Below are positions 1-9,394 of a stretch of 64,000 nt of DNA, piece by piece. The DNA is from Candidatus Thiothrix anitrata (GTDB lineage: Bacteria > Pseudomonadota > Gammaproteobacteria > Thiotrichales > Thiotrichaceae): positions 1,267,283 through 1,331,282 of the forward strand of contig NZ_CP072800.1 in assembly GCF_017901155.1 (NCBI RefSeq). Direction: 5' to 3'. Numbering within the stretch: position 1 is the stretch's first letter; each line of letters begins with the position of its first letter. A program made the position numbers and the translations under genes. The notes under the pieces were generated by a model that saw only the letters and a program-made list of their open reading frames with translations, had not been told where the DNA came from and did no database searches.

Positions 1-1555
1 CCCCCCGCGCATCCAGCAATGCCAACATCGCCTTTTTCACCGCATGGGCATCCGCACCCTTCTTCAGAATGTAATCCTGATGGAAAACATGGCACATAAA
101 ATGCCCGTAATACAAGGTATGTTCAATCTGGCTACGAATGTGTTCCGGTAACACTTCCACCCAATCCGCATCATTGCGCCGCAACGCAATATCCAACGCC
201 AACATTTCCTCGCCGACCTGATCACTGAACAAAGTCTGGTAACGAATCGCCGCGCCCGCCGCCGCAAACCGCTGCAAGAACGCTTTACTCGCCTCCTGCG
301 GCGTACACTCAAAATACGCGCCCGCATTGCCCGCATCCGCAAAGAATTCCGGCAAAAACGCCTGCGCCTCCGCAATCCCGCCCTCACTCATTTTCAAAAT
401 CAAGTGATGTTCATAACGGTCACGGAATTCCAACAAACGATCCGGTAAATGCTGCGGAAACAAACGGCTTGCCCCCTGCATCACCCGATCACTCAAATAT
501 TTGGGCAACACCGGCAACTTATTCAACGTCGCATCGGTACGCCCCTTAATCGCAAACAACTTCGGCATCACATCCGTCCCCAACTTTTCAATGGTCAGGA
601 AGGTATCTTTGCCGTACTTTTCCGCAATATTAAAAATATCGCGGTGCATGTATTCGCCCACTTCCGGCACATTCGCAAACTGACTGAGGATGTGTCGACG
701 CAAGCGCGTCAACACCTGCGGGTCATTCGTGCCGATGTAAAATGCTTGTTCCTGCTGCACCATCGGAAACGTATCCAGCCGCACAGCAAACACCGCCAAT
801 TTCCCCGCGCACCCACTGGCTTCAAACAAACGGCTTTCATCGGCATTGAAACGCGCCGGTGTTGCCGCATCCACATCGCGCAACCGCGCCACGTAGTCGC
901 GAGCCGATGCCAGCTTACCGCCGTCATCCACCCCGTCTTTCGCAAAATTGCCAGACTCCAGCCGTGTAATCATCTCCTCCGGCGAATCGCCCAAGGCAAT
1001 CCCCAAATGGTTAACCATTTCGAGCTTGCCCTGTTCATTCACCTGCGCAAACAACGCCATTTCGGTGTAAGCCGGGCCGCGCTTGACCAATGCCCCACCC
1101 GAATTATTCGCCACCCCGCCGACAATCGACGCGCCCAAACAGGACGAGCCGATCACCGAGTGCGGCGCACGCTTCAATGGCTTGAGCAATTTTTCCAACT
1201 TGTGCAAGGTCGCACCGGGAAAACTCAACACCTGTTCACCACCGTTCAACAGCACCAAATCGTCCATCGCCAGCGTATTGATCACCACCACTTCACGGTC
1301 GTAATCGTCCCCGCTGGGGGTCGAACCTTCCGTCAAGCCGGTTTTCGCCGCCTGCATAATGATAATGGTGTTCGCATCCACGCAGGCTTGCAGCACGTGC
1401 CACAATGCCAGCAAGGTTTGCGGAAACACCACCGCCAATGCCGTGCCACTGCCCGAACGGAAACCAGTACGGTAATACTCAGTACGGCGTTGTCCGGTCG
1501 TCAGCTTATCCGCGCCCACAATGCCTTGCAGGGTGGTGATCAGGGGATGGTTCAT
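1..1555 (-). CDS. dld: Quinone-dependent D-lactate dehydrogenase (3' end outside window)
   Basis: FAD-linked, membrane-associated oxidation of D-lactate to pyruvate with electrons passed to quinone. Reading the minus strand from the ATG at 1555 gives 518 uninterrupted codons beginning MNHPLITTLQGIVG and continuing to the window edge. The FAD-binding part shows TGLTEGSTPSGDDYDR, GATLHKLEKLLKP and SSCLGASIVGGVANNSGG, the pattern of the E. coli Dld family. That family is about 570 residues, so roughly 50 C-terminal residues lie outside the window. The start is 10 bp after the permease stop, so the two genes are probably co-transcribed from the lldP promoter. Together with lutABC this gives the cell both D- and L-lactate oxidation. 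Confidence 0.93.
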   Translation of the reverse strand, partial: MNHPLITTLQGIVGADKLTTGQRRTEYYRTGFRSGSGTALAVVFPQTLLALWHVLQACVDANTIIIMQAAKTGLTEGSTPSGDDYDREVVVINTLAMDDLVLLNGGEQVLSFPGATLHKLEKLLKPLKRAPHSVIGSSCLGASIVGGVANNSGGALVKRGPAYTEMALFAQVNEQGKLEMVNHLGIALGDSPEEMITRLESGNFAKDGVDDGGKLASARDYVARLRDVDAATPARFNADESRLFEASGCAGKLAVFAVRLDTFPMVQQEQAFYIGTNDPQVLTRLRRHILSQFANVPEVGEYMHRDIFNIAEKYGKDTFLTIEKLGTDVMPKLFAIKGRTDATLNKLPVLPKYLSDRVMQGASRLFPQHLPDRLLEFRDRYEHHLILKMSEGGIAEAQAFLPEFFADAGNAGAYFECTPQEASKAFLQRFAAAGAAIRYQTLFSDQVGEEMLALDIALRRNDADWVEVLPEHIRSQIEHTLYYGHFMCHVFHQDYILKKGADAHAVKKAMLALLDARG

Positions 1556-1565
1556 GGCACTTATC

Positions 1566-3260
1566 TCACATTAACGGGTCAGTCACGCCTAAGAAATGGA
1601 TGGCAACCATGGTAATAATGCCCGCCATCACCAAGTAATACAGCGTCGGAATAATCGTCAAGCGAATGGTTTGCCCTTCACGCCCCAGCAAGCCCACCGT
1701 TGCCGATGCTGCCACCACGTTGTGAATCGCAATCATATTGCCTGCCGCCGCGCCCACCGCTTGCACCGCCACCAACATTGCACCCGATACCCCAATTAAG
1801 CCAGCCGTATCAAACTGGAATTGCGCCAACATCAGGTTAGAAACGGTATTCGAGCCAGCAATAAACGCGCCCAACGCCCCAACTGCCGGTGCAAAGAACG
1901 GGTAAACATCACCCACACTGGTCGCAACCAATTGCGCCATTGCGCGTGGCATAGACGGCAAATCCGCCAGATTCACCCCAGAGTTAATCAGAATCCGCAC
2001 CATTGGAATGGTAAAAATCAATACAAAGCCCGCACCCAGCAACGTCCGCGAAGACTCACCCACTGCCGCTTTCAACTCGGAAAATTTCATGCGATGCAGG
2101 AAGAATGTCGCCAGCACTACCAGCACCATAATGCCGCCCGGCAAATACAAGAACTCGATTTTGCCAGAAATGCCTTTTTCACCCAGAATATCCACCCAAG
2201 GCAATACCAAGTTATTGCTGAGGAAAGCTTTCACATCGGCATTCGCCCGTGACAACACCAGCAACGCTGCCAGCAACACATACGGCAACCACGCCATGCC
2301 AATCGACACGGGTGCTTTTGCGGTCAGGCTATCCAGCTTGATTTCGATGCTGCCCATCCATTCCGCTGCCCATTCGCTCGGTGGCGCAAAATCCCACGAT
2401 TTTTTCGGCACGAGGAAACCGGCACGCGCCGCAGGCACAACCAATGACAAACCGACCAACGCACCAATGATAGAAGGGAATTCCGGCCCTAAAAACACGC
2501 CAGCCAGCGCGTAAGGAATCACAAACGCCAAACCGGCAAAAATCGCAAATGGCGCAACCGCCAAACCTTCCGTCCACGACTTATTACGCCCAAAGAAACG
2601 GGTCAACATCACAGCCATAAACAACGGCATTAACACGCCAATAATCGCGTGGGTAATCGCCACTTCGGAGGTAATCAATGAATAAAGCACATCCCAACTG
2701 GAGCCATTCGCGGTTAAGGTTTCGCTGATGCCTGCCTTATCCAAACCGCCGGAAACACCAACGATAATCGGCGTACCTACCGCCCCAAACGATACGGGGG
2801 TGGATTGCACCATCATCCCAATCATTACCGCTGCCATTGCCGGGAAGCCTAATGCCACCAACAAAGGTGCTGCTACCGCTGCCGGTGTCCCAAAGCCAGA
2901 TGCGCCTTCAATAAAGCAGCCAAACAGCCAAGCCACAATAATCGCCTGAATGCGCCGATCCGGGCTGATATTCGAGAACCCTGCCCGAATCGCGGTAATC
3001 GCCCCCGAATGTTTCAGCGTATTCAGCAGCAAGATTGCCCCGAAAATAATCCACAGAATGGCACCCGTCAGAATCAAACCTTGCAGGGTAGAAGCTAGCA
3101 CCCGGTTGAAGGTCATTTCCCACGCGGTCAGCGCAATCGCTGCCGTCACCACAAATACCACGGGCATCGCACGCCGTGCAGGCCAGTTCAATCCCACCAG
3201 CAGCACGGCTGCTAGCACCAAGGGCAAAAATGCCAGTAACGAAAGTAACGTTTGACTCAT
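1566..3260 (-). CDS. lldP: L-lactate permease
   Basis: Proton-coupled lactate (and glycolate) uptake across the inner membrane, LctP family. The protein is about 564 residues, close to the usual 550, and is a run of hydrophobic helices. Family-like segments include [30 protein letters not shown] and the C-terminal [18 protein letters not shown] chose the ATG at 3260 (MSQTLLSLL) because a strong AGGAGGAG ribosome site lies just upstream. A longer in-frame extension to 3317 would run through the operator and looks spurious. It is the first gene of the leftward lldP-dld unit, divergent from lldR, and two LldR-type palindromes lie directly in front of it. Confidence 0.95.
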   Translation of the reverse strand: MSQTLLSLLAFLPLVLAAVLLVGLNWPARRAMPVVFVVTAAIALTAWEMTFNRVLASTLQGLILTGAILWIIFGAILLLNTLKHSGAITAIRAGFSNISPDRRIQAIIVAWLFGCFIEGASGFGTPAAVAAPLLVALGFPAMAAVMIGMMVQSTPVSFGAVGTPIIVGVSGGLDKAGISETLTANGSSWDVLYSLITSEVAITHAIIGVLMPLFMAVMLTRFFGRNKSWTEGLAVAPFAIFAGLAFVIPYALAGVFLGPEFPSIIGALVGLSLVVPAARAGFLVPKKSWDFAPPSEWAAEWMGSIEIKLDSLTAKAPVSIGMAWLPYVLLAALLVLSRANADVKAFLSNNLVLPWVDILGEKGISGKIEFLYLPGGIMVLVVLATFFLHRMKFSELKAAVGESSRTLLGAGFVLIFTIPMVRILINSGVNLADLPSMPRAMAQLVATSVGDVYPFFAPAVGALGAFIAGSNTVSNLMLAQFQFDTAGLIGVSGAMLVAVQAVGAAAGNMIAIHNVVAASATVGLLGREGQTIRLTIIPTLYYLVMAGIITMVAIHFLGVTDPLM

Positions 3261-3285
3261 TGAGAACTCCTCCTCCTGAATATAG

Positions 3286-3298
3286 TTGGTCTTACCAA
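3286..3298. promoter_or_regulatory. LldR-type operator, copy 1
   Basis: Perfect inverted repeat TTGGTCTTACCAA, 26 bp upstream of the lldP start. The TNGTnnnACNA form is the known recognition pattern of FadR/LldR-type GntR regulators. Assignment to the adjacent regulator is inference from position and from two more copies nearby. Confidence 0.75.
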
Positions 3299-3319
3299 TT
3301 AAGATGAACCTGTGCAAAC

Positions 3320-3330
3320 TGGTAAGACCA
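3320..3330. promoter_or_regulatory. LldR-type operator, copy 2
   Basis: Inverted repeat TGGTAAGACCA, with the same core as the flanking copies but lacking the outermost T/A pair. It lies in the middle of the divergent lldP/lldR promoter region. Confidence 0.65.
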
Positions 3331-3417
3331 TGAATTCTGTTACTTTTCCTAACTCATTGTCAACGACTAAGTTAATCTGCTTGCAATAAACTTTTCAGGC
3401 TTTTATGATAGCCGAAA

Positions 3418-3430
3418 TTGGTAAGACCAA
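3418..3430. promoter_or_regulatory. LldR-type operator, copy 3
   Basis: Perfect inverted repeat TTGGTAAGACCAA, 13 bp before the preferred lldR start at 3444. Its position argues that the upstream in-frame ATG at 3405 is not the start, and it suggests autoregulation of lldR-lutABC. Confidence 0.75.
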
Positions 3431-3443
3431 AAGAGCGGAAGCC

Positions 3444-4202
3444 ATGAAGAAATTACGTATCGCCGAGCAACTCACTCAACAAATGGAACAAATGATCACC
3501 AGCGGACAGTTCACGCTGGGCGAACGCTTGCCTGCCGAACGCGCCTTGGCGGAACAATTCGGCGTATCGCGCCCTTCCTTGCGCGAATCCATCCAAACCT
3601 TGATCAGCCGGGGCTTGCTGGTTTCCAAACCGGGCGGCGGCACATTTGTGGAAAACAATACCCCGCAAGCCAACACGCCGTGCAGTAGCCCCTTGGTCGA
3701 ATTGTTCCGTGAAAACCCCGAATACCGTTTCGACGTGCTGGAAATTCGCCACGCCTTGGAAGGCAATGCCGCTTGGTATGCCGCCTTGCGTGCCACCGAT
3801 GAGGACAAAGCCAATATCCGCGATTGTTTCGAGATCATGATTCAACGCCACGGCAACGCCGACCCGATGGACGAAGCTCGCGCCGATGCTGATTTCCACC
3901 TCGCGATTGTCGAAGCCTCGCACAATTTGGTGCTATTGCACGTGATGAAAAACCTGTTTGAACTGCTGCAAAACAGCATTTCGCACAATCTGGACAAGCT
4001 CTACACCATCCCGCGAGTGTTTGATCCGCTCAAGAATCAGCACCGCGAACTGATGGAAGCCGTCCTTGCCAGCGACCCCGAACGCGCCCGCAAAGCCGCG
4101 CAAGAACATCTGGCTTTTGTAGAAGATTCCCTCAAATCCATCGACGCAGACGAAGCCCGCAAAGTGCGGTCGTTGCGCCACCTTACTTTGCTTGGAAGGT
4201 AA
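3444..4202 (+). CDS. lldR: GntR/FadR-family lactate-responsive regulator
   Basis: DNA-binding regulator of lactate genes. The 252-residue protein starts MKKLRIAEQLTQQMEQMI and has an N-terminal winged helix-turn-helix with LPAERALAEQFGVSRPSLRE and the wing GGGTFVEN, then an all-helical FCD ligand domain containing RHALEGNAA, DADFHLAIVEASHN and QHRELMEAVLASDPERA. The ATG at 3444 has a purine-rich GCGGAAG upstream. Starting at 3405 instead would add 13 residues that cover an operator palindrome. The gene is divergent from lldP and precedes lutABC, whose coding sequence begins a few bases after its stop, so it probably controls both arms. An LldR-like role is inferred from context; the FadR subfamily assignment is firm. 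Confidence 0.92.
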   Translation: MKKLRIAEQLTQQMEQMITSGQFTLGERLPAERALAEQFGVSRPSLRESIQTLISRGLLVSKPGGGTFVENNTPQANTPCSSPLVELFRENPEYRFDVLEIRHALEGNAAWYAALRATDEDKANIRDCFEIMIQRHGNADPMDEARADADFHLAIVEASHNLVLLHVMKNLFELLQNSISHNLDKLYTIPRVFDPLKNQHRELMEAVLASDPERARKAAQEHLAFVEDSLKSIDADEARKVRSLRHLTLLGR

Positions 4203-4206
4203 ACCC

Positions 4207-4956
4207 ATGCCCCCCATACCTGACACCATCTACTTTTTTGGCACTTGCCTCGTCGATCTGATGTACCCGCAAGCGGGCGTATCGGCGATGCAATTGCTGC
4301 AACGTGCGGGGGTGAAAGTGATTTTCCCACCCGCGCAAACCTGTTGCGGACAACCCGCGTGGAACTCCGGCTACCGCGACGAAGCGCGTAGCGTGGCACG
4401 GGCGCAAATCGTGCTGTTCCCCAAACCCATTCCCATCGTGATTCCCTCCGGTTCGTGTGCAGGCATGATGAAAGTGCATTACCCCGAACTCTTTGCGGGG
4501 CAGCCGGATGAGGCGCAAGCAGTGGACGTTGCCAACCGCGTGTACGAACTCACTGAATTCCTCGTCGATGTGCTGCACATTGAGCTGCAAGATTTAGGCG
4601 ACCCCGTAACAGTCGCGGTACACACTTCCTGTTCAGCCCGCCGCGAAATGGGCGTTGCCGACAAGATTGAATCCTTGCTGGGGCAACTCAGCAATGTGCA
4701 GCGGGTGGAACACGCCCGCAAGCCGGAATGCTGCGGTTTCGGCGGCACGTTTGCAGTGAAAGAACCGGAAATTTCCGCTGCAATGGTGCTCGATAAAGTG
4801 ACCCACATCCGCAATACCGGCGTGGATCGTTTGATCAGTCAGGAATGCGGTTGCTTGATGAATATTGGCGGGGCAATGGCAAAGCAAGGCGATGCGATTC
4901 CGCACCAACACATTGCCGAGTTTTTGTGGGAAAGAACCGGAGGGAACGCAGCATGA
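4207..4956 (+). CDS. lutA: L-lactate oxidation iron-sulfur protein LutA/LldE
   Basis: Subunit of the three-part L-lactate dehydrogenase system (LutABC, also called LldEFG), which oxidises L-lactate to pyruvate in the cytoplasm. The 249-residue protein has two cysteine-rich CCG modules typical of the family: FFGTCLVDL with TCCGQPAWNSGYRDEA, and HTSCSARREMG with CCGFGGTFAVKEPE. I chose the ATG at 4207, which follows GGAAGG by a suitable distance; an in-frame TTG at 4192 would overlap lldR. It overlaps lutB by 4 bases (ATGA), indicating translational coupling. Confidence 0.94.
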   Translation: MPPIPDTIYFFGTCLVDLMYPQAGVSAMQLLQRAGVKVIFPPAQTCCGQPAWNSGYRDEARSVARAQIVLFPKPIPIVIPSGSCAGMMKVHYPELFAGQPDEAQAVDVANRVYELTEFLVDVLHIELQDLGDPVTVAVHTSCSARREMGVADKIESLLGQLSNVQRVEHARKPECCGFGGTFAVKEPEISAAMVLDKVTHIRNTGVDRLISQECGCLMNIGGAMAKQGDAIPHQHIAEFLWERTGGNAA

Positions 4957-6368
4957 GCAGCGAATTCCGCAATACTGTCCGCGCTAACCTCGCCAAGCCC
5001 GAAGTTCGCGCCAATTTCTACCGCGCAATGGATGGCTTGATGACACGCCGCCTCGACCAATTCCCCGACAAAGCCGAACTGGAACGCTTGCGCACCCAAA
5101 GCATGGCGATCCGCGCTAACGCTCTGAGCAAGTTGCCGGAATTGTTGGAAACGCTCGAAGCCAACCTGACCCGCAACGGCATCCAAGTGCATTGGGCAGA
5201 AACCCCCGAACAAGGCAACCAGATCGTGCAAGCGATTTTGGAACGCCACAACGCCAAGTCGATCATCAAAGGCAAGTCGATGGTGTCGGAAGAAATGGGT
5301 ATGAACCATTTCCTCGAAGCCTTGGGGATTGAATGCCTAGAATCCGACCTTGGCGAATTCATTATCCAACTGGATGGTGAAACCCCGTCGCACATTATCA
5401 TGCCCGCGATCCATAAAAATCGGGTGCAGATTGCCAAGTTGTTCCACGAAAAATTCCCCGACATTCCCTATACCGAAGACGTGGATGAATTGACGCAAAT
5501 GGCGCGGCGCATTTTGCGCGACAAGTTTTATGCGACAACGGTGGGGCTTTCCGGCGTGAACTTCATGGTGGCAGAAACGGGTACGTTGTGTCTGGTGGAA
5601 AACGAGGGCAACGGGCGGATGTCGACAACCGCGCCATCGGTGCATATCGCGGTCACGGGCATTGAAAAGGTGGTGGAAAGCCTGAGCGATGTGCCGCCGC
5701 TGTTAAGCATTTTGACGCGCTCGGCGACGGGGCAACCGATTACCACTTACTTCAATATGATTTCCGGCCCGCGTAAGCCGGGGGAAAAGGATGGCCCCGA
5801 AGAGGTGCATTTGGTGTTGCTGGATAATGGGCGTTCCAATATTTACAGTGACCCGGAATTGCTGGCGACCTTGCGCTGTATTCGTTGCGGGGCGTGTATT
5901 AACCATTGTCCAGTATACGTGCGCATTGGTGGGCATAGCTATGGCACGGTGTATCCGGGGCCGATTGGTTCGATTTTAGAGCCGCAAAAAGCCGGGTTGG
6001 ATGTGCATGGCGAATTGGCGCAAGCCTCGACCTTGTGCGGCGCGTGTAGCGAAGTGTGCCCGGTACGCATTCCAATTCCGAGTATTCTCAATCGCTTACG
6101 TTACGACGGGGTGCGCAGGGATACCGCCAATACCAACACCGTGGGTTCGGGCAAACGCCGTACTTTGAGTGAAGCAGCGACATGGAAAACCTGGGCGTGG
6201 GCGGCAACGCATCCGGCGATTTACCACGCGGGTTCGACGCTGGCGACGCGCTTCAAAGGTATGTTGCCGACCAATTTGGGGGCGTGGACAACGGTACGTA
6301 GTGCGCCGAAACTGGCGGAATCCACCTTGCACCAACAAGTAAAAAATCTGGGAGTCGACCATGAGTAA
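4953..6368 (+). CDS. lutB: L-lactate oxidation iron-sulfur protein LutB/LldF
   Basis: Electron-transfer subunit of the LutABC lactate dehydrogenase. The 471-residue protein has an N-terminal LUD-type domain (KSMVSEEMGMNHFLEALG, TGTLCLVENEGNGRMSTT) followed by a two-cluster ferredoxin-like section, CIRCGACINHCPVY and CGACSEVCPVRIPI, which would bind two 4Fe-4S clusters. I chose the ATG at 4953 because it overlaps the lutA stop and MSSEFRNTVRANL matches family starts; an upstream in-frame start at 4845 would lie deep inside lutA. It overlaps lutC by 8 bases. Confidence 0.95.
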   Translation: MSSEFRNTVRANLAKPEVRANFYRAMDGLMTRRLDQFPDKAELERLRTQSMAIRANALSKLPELLETLEANLTRNGIQVHWAETPEQGNQIVQAILERHNAKSIIKGKSMVSEEMGMNHFLEALGIECLESDLGEFIIQLDGETPSHIIMPAIHKNRVQIAKLFHEKFPDIPYTEDVDELTQMARRILRDKFYATTVGLSGVNFMVAETGTLCLVENEGNGRMSTTAPSVHIAVTGIEKVVESLSDVPPLLSILTRSATGQPITTYFNMISGPRKPGEKDGPEEVHLVLLDNGRSNIYSDPELLATLRCIRCGACINHCPVYVRIGGHSYGTVYPGPIGSILEPQKAGLDVHGELAQASTLCGACSEVCPVRIPIPSILNRLRYDGVRRDTANTNTVGSGKRRTLSEAATWKTWAWAATHPAIYHAGSTLATRFKGMLPTNLGAWTTVRSAPKLAESTLHQQVKNLGVDHE

Positions 6369-7011
6369 TACTGCACGCGCTAATATTCTTGCCCGTTTGC
6401 GCGAACCGCAACGCCCGGAGTGCGGCTTTAGCGAACGTGATTACCTAAGCCGTTACGATTGGGATGCTGAGGAACGAGTACGCCGATTTACCGAACGCAT
6501 GGTCGCAGTACGCGCCGAAGTACATCACGCCACACCCGAAACGTGGCTGGATGTCGTCAGTCAGGTGTGTGCCGCTAAGGGTTTGAACAACCTGTTGGTT
6601 TCGCCGGAAACCGTGCTGGGTAAACAGCTTCACGCACAAGCCGAACGTTTTCCCACCCTCAAAACCTACAACCAGCCCATTGAAAGCTGGAAACAGGAAA
6701 TGTTTTACGGGATAGATGCGGCGTTTACCAGCACGTATGGCGGGATTGCGGAAACGGGAACGTTGATCGTGATGCCATCCGTTGACGAACCGCGCTTGAT
6801 GTCGCTGGTTCCACCCGTGCATATTGCGCTGCTGGAAGTGGATAAGCTTTACACCACGTTTGCGGAAGCAGTGCAGGCGCAAGGCTGGGTGCAAATGGGA
6901 ATGCCGACGAATGCGTTGCTGATTTCCGGGCCGTCGAAGTCGGCGGATATTGAGCAGACGCTGGCGTATGGAGTGCATGGGCCGAAGGAGTTGGTGGTGG
7001 TGTTGGTTTAA
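6361..7011 (+). CDS. lutC: L-lactate oxidation protein LutC/LldG
   Basis: Third subunit of the LutABC system, a 216-residue LUD (DUF162) protein. Typical segments are DAAFTSTYGGIAETGTLIV, SLVPPVHIALLEVDKLY and SGPSKSADIEQTLAYGVHGP. It is the last gene of the lldR-lutABC unit and its start overlaps the end of lutB. The next gene, ptuB, is on the opposite strand and ends 24 bp away. Confidence 0.94.
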   Translation: MSNTARANILARLREPQRPECGFSERDYLSRYDWDAEERVRRFTERMVAVRAEVHHATPETWLDVVSQVCAAKGLNNLLVSPETVLGKQLHAQAERFPTLKTYNQPIESWKQEMFYGIDAAFTSTYGGIAETGTLIVMPSVDEPRLMSLVPPVHIALLEVDKLYTTFAEAVQAQGWVQMGMPTNALLISGPSKSADIEQTLAYGVHGPKELVVVLV

Positions 7012-7034
7012 GCCCAGAAATCTCTTAACTTGAG

Positions 7035-7757
7035 CTAACCCATCTCCACCAATATTTCCTCTGCTATTGAGCCAAACAGTTGGCTTACAGCAGAGTGGAA
7101 TGACTTTAATATGCCCTCGTGAGGCAGTAGCTCTTGCCTAGCTAGTTGTTTCAAAATTTCAGGCTTATCCAGAAGGGTTTCAATCAGTTCAGCCTTCTGT
7201 GCCAACCATGTTCTTCGCCAATTCACTAAAATCGCTGCATTCAGATTGAGCTTATAAATGGTTAATCGTGCCTTAGCCCTGTCTCGGCGTGGCATGTTTG
7301 CATTGGGCACGACACGTCCGCTGCTTGCTTCATAATGAAAATAACGTGCACAGTCTGGTCGCAAAGGATGAATAAACGCATCAGGGTTCCACCATTCCAA
7401 ACGTGCATGACCACCAAAAACATCGTGTCTGGCAAGTTGTCCGAGTGCTTCATCATCAATCGCAGAAACAATCAGGTTCGTATGGTCAAAAGTCCTGCCG
7501 GGGTTGGTAGATCGTGGTTCAATATGATCCAGATGCGCCCCCAAGCCCTGATTTCTGCCTGTGCCATCAACAACTGGAATCTCACTGTATGCACACAAGC
7601 TATATTGTTCGTCATGCAGGCATCTGTTTTGGGTGGCTTTTTTCCGTTGTCCGCGAAAGTTCTTCCAACTGCGCCGCGCTTCTTCTGACGTTGCTGGAGG
7701 TGTTTGATGCCGCCGTGCCAAATGGTGATTCGCCTCTCTCTTGAAAATTGCTCTCAT
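7035..7757 (-). CDS. ptuB: Septu-like PtuB HNH endonuclease
   Basis: Predicted nuclease effector of a two-gene anti-phage system. The 240-residue protein has a Cys pair (C46, C55 in CLHDEQYSLCAYSE) and an HNH core, GAHLDHIEPRS (H75, D77, H78) followed by DHTNL (N94), as in the TIGR02646-type HNH proteins that accompany PtuA ATPases. Its start overlaps the end of the upstream ATPase gene by 4 bases, so it is the second gene of a leftward operon. In retron Ec78 this pair is joined to a reverse transcriptase; none is present here. The family call is strong; antiviral activity is inferred. Confidence 0.82.
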   Translation of the reverse strand: MRAIFKREANHHLARRHQTPPATSEEARRSWKNFRGQRKKATQNRCLHDEQYSLCAYSEIPVVDGTGRNQGLGAHLDHIEPRSTNPGRTFDHTNLIVSAIDDEALGQLARHDVFGGHARLEWWNPDAFIHPLRPDCARYFHYEASSGRVVPNANMPRRDRAKARLTIYKLNLNAAILVNWRRTWLAQKAELIETLLDKPEILKQLARQELLPHEGILKSFHSAVSQLFGSIAEEILVEMG

Positions 7758-9112
7758 CCCAGCAGTTCCCTTCTGCGCTTTACGGTATCCAACCTGATTA
7801 ACTCAGCATGACTTTTACCCAAGGCATCTTCCAGTTTTTGGCGCAATTGCTGTGCTTTGGGAGAGTTCCAGTTACCCTGTTCGATGATCTGGCGATACCG
7901 TTCCAAATCAGCACTTTCTTTCACTTTTGGCATCGGGCTGACCTGCATCACGGTTTCTAATACGTCCGCATTCGTGCGGGCATAGCTCTCTGCGACTGGT
8001 TTGGCGGCAATAGTTTTGCCATCAATATTTTCGGTCAGCAGCCGGATATTTTCACTGGGAATAGTTGATAAGACTTGGGGGCTATGGGTTGTGACCACAA
8101 ACTGCATGTGAGGAAATGCCTTACGCAAGTGGGCTAACACATTCTGCTGCCAGCTTGGGTGCAGGTGCATATCCACTTCATCAATTAAGACAATACCTGG
8201 TGATTTAAGAGGGGCATCTTCTTTAAACTGCTTATTCAATCGTACTGCACGATAAGCAATGTCAGCAATCATGGCGATCATGTTGCGAATACCATCAGAT
8301 AGCTGGTTTACTGCCAACATCCCATATTTGCGATGTTCAATGATAGGTTGATCATGAATATCACTGAAGCGTAGATTATGCCAGCCTGTTTCAGCCAAAC
8401 ACACATCAACCACCGAGCCGATCCCCTTGAGCAAGGCTTGATAAGGGGTTGTCATGTGTAAGCCGCGTTCACCAAATTTTTCTATATTTTGGTCACGTAA
8501 CTGGTTATGAGCTTTTGATGTATAGCGCAGCCAGTCAACAAAGTATTTATAGCTTGATGCTGGATCCAAGCAATCCAGATAGCCTGAAGTTCTTGAGTAG
8601 AATTCTGACGAGAACACTTTGTTTCCTGTCATTTTTTTCTGCGCCCAAAGCCTGCCTGTTCCGTAATAAGCAATGACAGGAAGAATAACATCGCTGTTTT
8701 CTTCGTCAGCAATTGATGTTTGTAGCCGAGTACCAATATCTATAACCTGCTTTGCTTCCTTGAATGTATTGTAGGAATGCGGGGTGTTCATCCGACGCTC
8801 CCAATCGACAACCTCTCCTAGAATCAAGCCCTTACAGATGAAGATGGATGGGTATTGAGCTTCCATCTCAAGAATTTCCGTATCCATGATTTTAAGTAAG
8901 ACATCATCTTTGGAAATTCCATACCGTTTGCCGTTATGAAATGCTCCCACGAAAGCACTTAGTGATACCGCAATAGCATCCAGTACGGTCGTTTTGCCTG
9001 CACCATTATTAGCCACCAAAACTGTCATATACTTATCCAGTTCAACGGTCAAGTCGGAGAAACAGCGGTAATTTTGTAACTGGATGGATTGTAAACCTGT
9101 ATAGGTATTCAT
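7754..9112 (-). CDS. ptuA: Septu-like PtuA AAA ATPase
   Basis: ABC/SMC-like ATPase, probable sensor or regulator of the HNH partner. The 452-residue protein starts MNTYTGLQSIQLQNYRCFSD, with Walker A NNGAGKTT at residues 35-42, a signature-like LSDGIRNMIAMIADIAYRA, Walker B PGIVLIDEVDMHLHP near residue 310 and a switch segment VVTTHSPQVLS. This is the OLD/RecF-like AAA organisation seen in PtuA. The ATG at 9112 has an AAGGG site upstream. It is first in the two-gene operon with the HNH gene. An OLD-type ATPase of another system is possible, but the TIGR02646-type partner favours Septu. Confidence 0.8.
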   Translation of the reverse strand: MNTYTGLQSIQLQNYRCFSDLTVELDKYMTVLVANNGAGKTTVLDAIAVSLSAFVGAFHNGKRYGISKDDVLLKIMDTEILEMEAQYPSIFICKGLILGEVVDWERRMNTPHSYNTFKEAKQVIDIGTRLQTSIADEENSDVILPVIAYYGTGRLWAQKKMTGNKVFSSEFYSRTSGYLDCLDPASSYKYFVDWLRYTSKAHNQLRDQNIEKFGERGLHMTTPYQALLKGIGSVVDVCLAETGWHNLRFSDIHDQPIIEHRKYGMLAVNQLSDGIRNMIAMIADIAYRAVRLNKQFKEDAPLKSPGIVLIDEVDMHLHPSWQQNVLAHLRKAFPHMQFVVTTHSPQVLSTIPSENIRLLTENIDGKTIAAKPVAESYARTNADVLETVMQVSPMPKVKESADLERYRQIIEQGNWNSPKAQQLRQKLEDALGKSHAELIRLDTVKRRRELLG

Positions 9113-9394
9113 TTATTCAACCCTTTGGTTGCTGATTGCGTTCTTGACCATTGTAGCATTTTCCCACGTCTACTCTTGATTGGCACAACCATTGCGAATT
9201 TATCGAAAACATCACTTCTGTGTTCGAGTGGCGGGCATTCAAATACAAGCACTACAGACCGATAGCAGGATATTCGGTAATGGCTATTAGATTAAAGCAT
9301 ATTGTGAGATATTAACGTAACAGTAACACCGTGGTCATGCCAATAACACATGACCAAACCACAGCAGTTTTCACCACCACGAGGCACGTGCTTC

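Noticed and set aside
449-1615. 388-codon rightward open frame
   Set aside because: Antisense to dld; His/Arg/Gln-rich translation without family pattern, while the other strand encodes a clear Dld.
7035-9394. Retron Ec78-type system
   Set aside because: ATPase and HNH genes fit, but there is no reverse transcriptase, and no msr/msd-like inverted repeats were seen in the flanks.
9113-9394. Possible small gene or ncRNA between ptuA and the ParA gene
   Set aside because: 282 bp with short frames only, no good ribosome site and no convincing hairpin.
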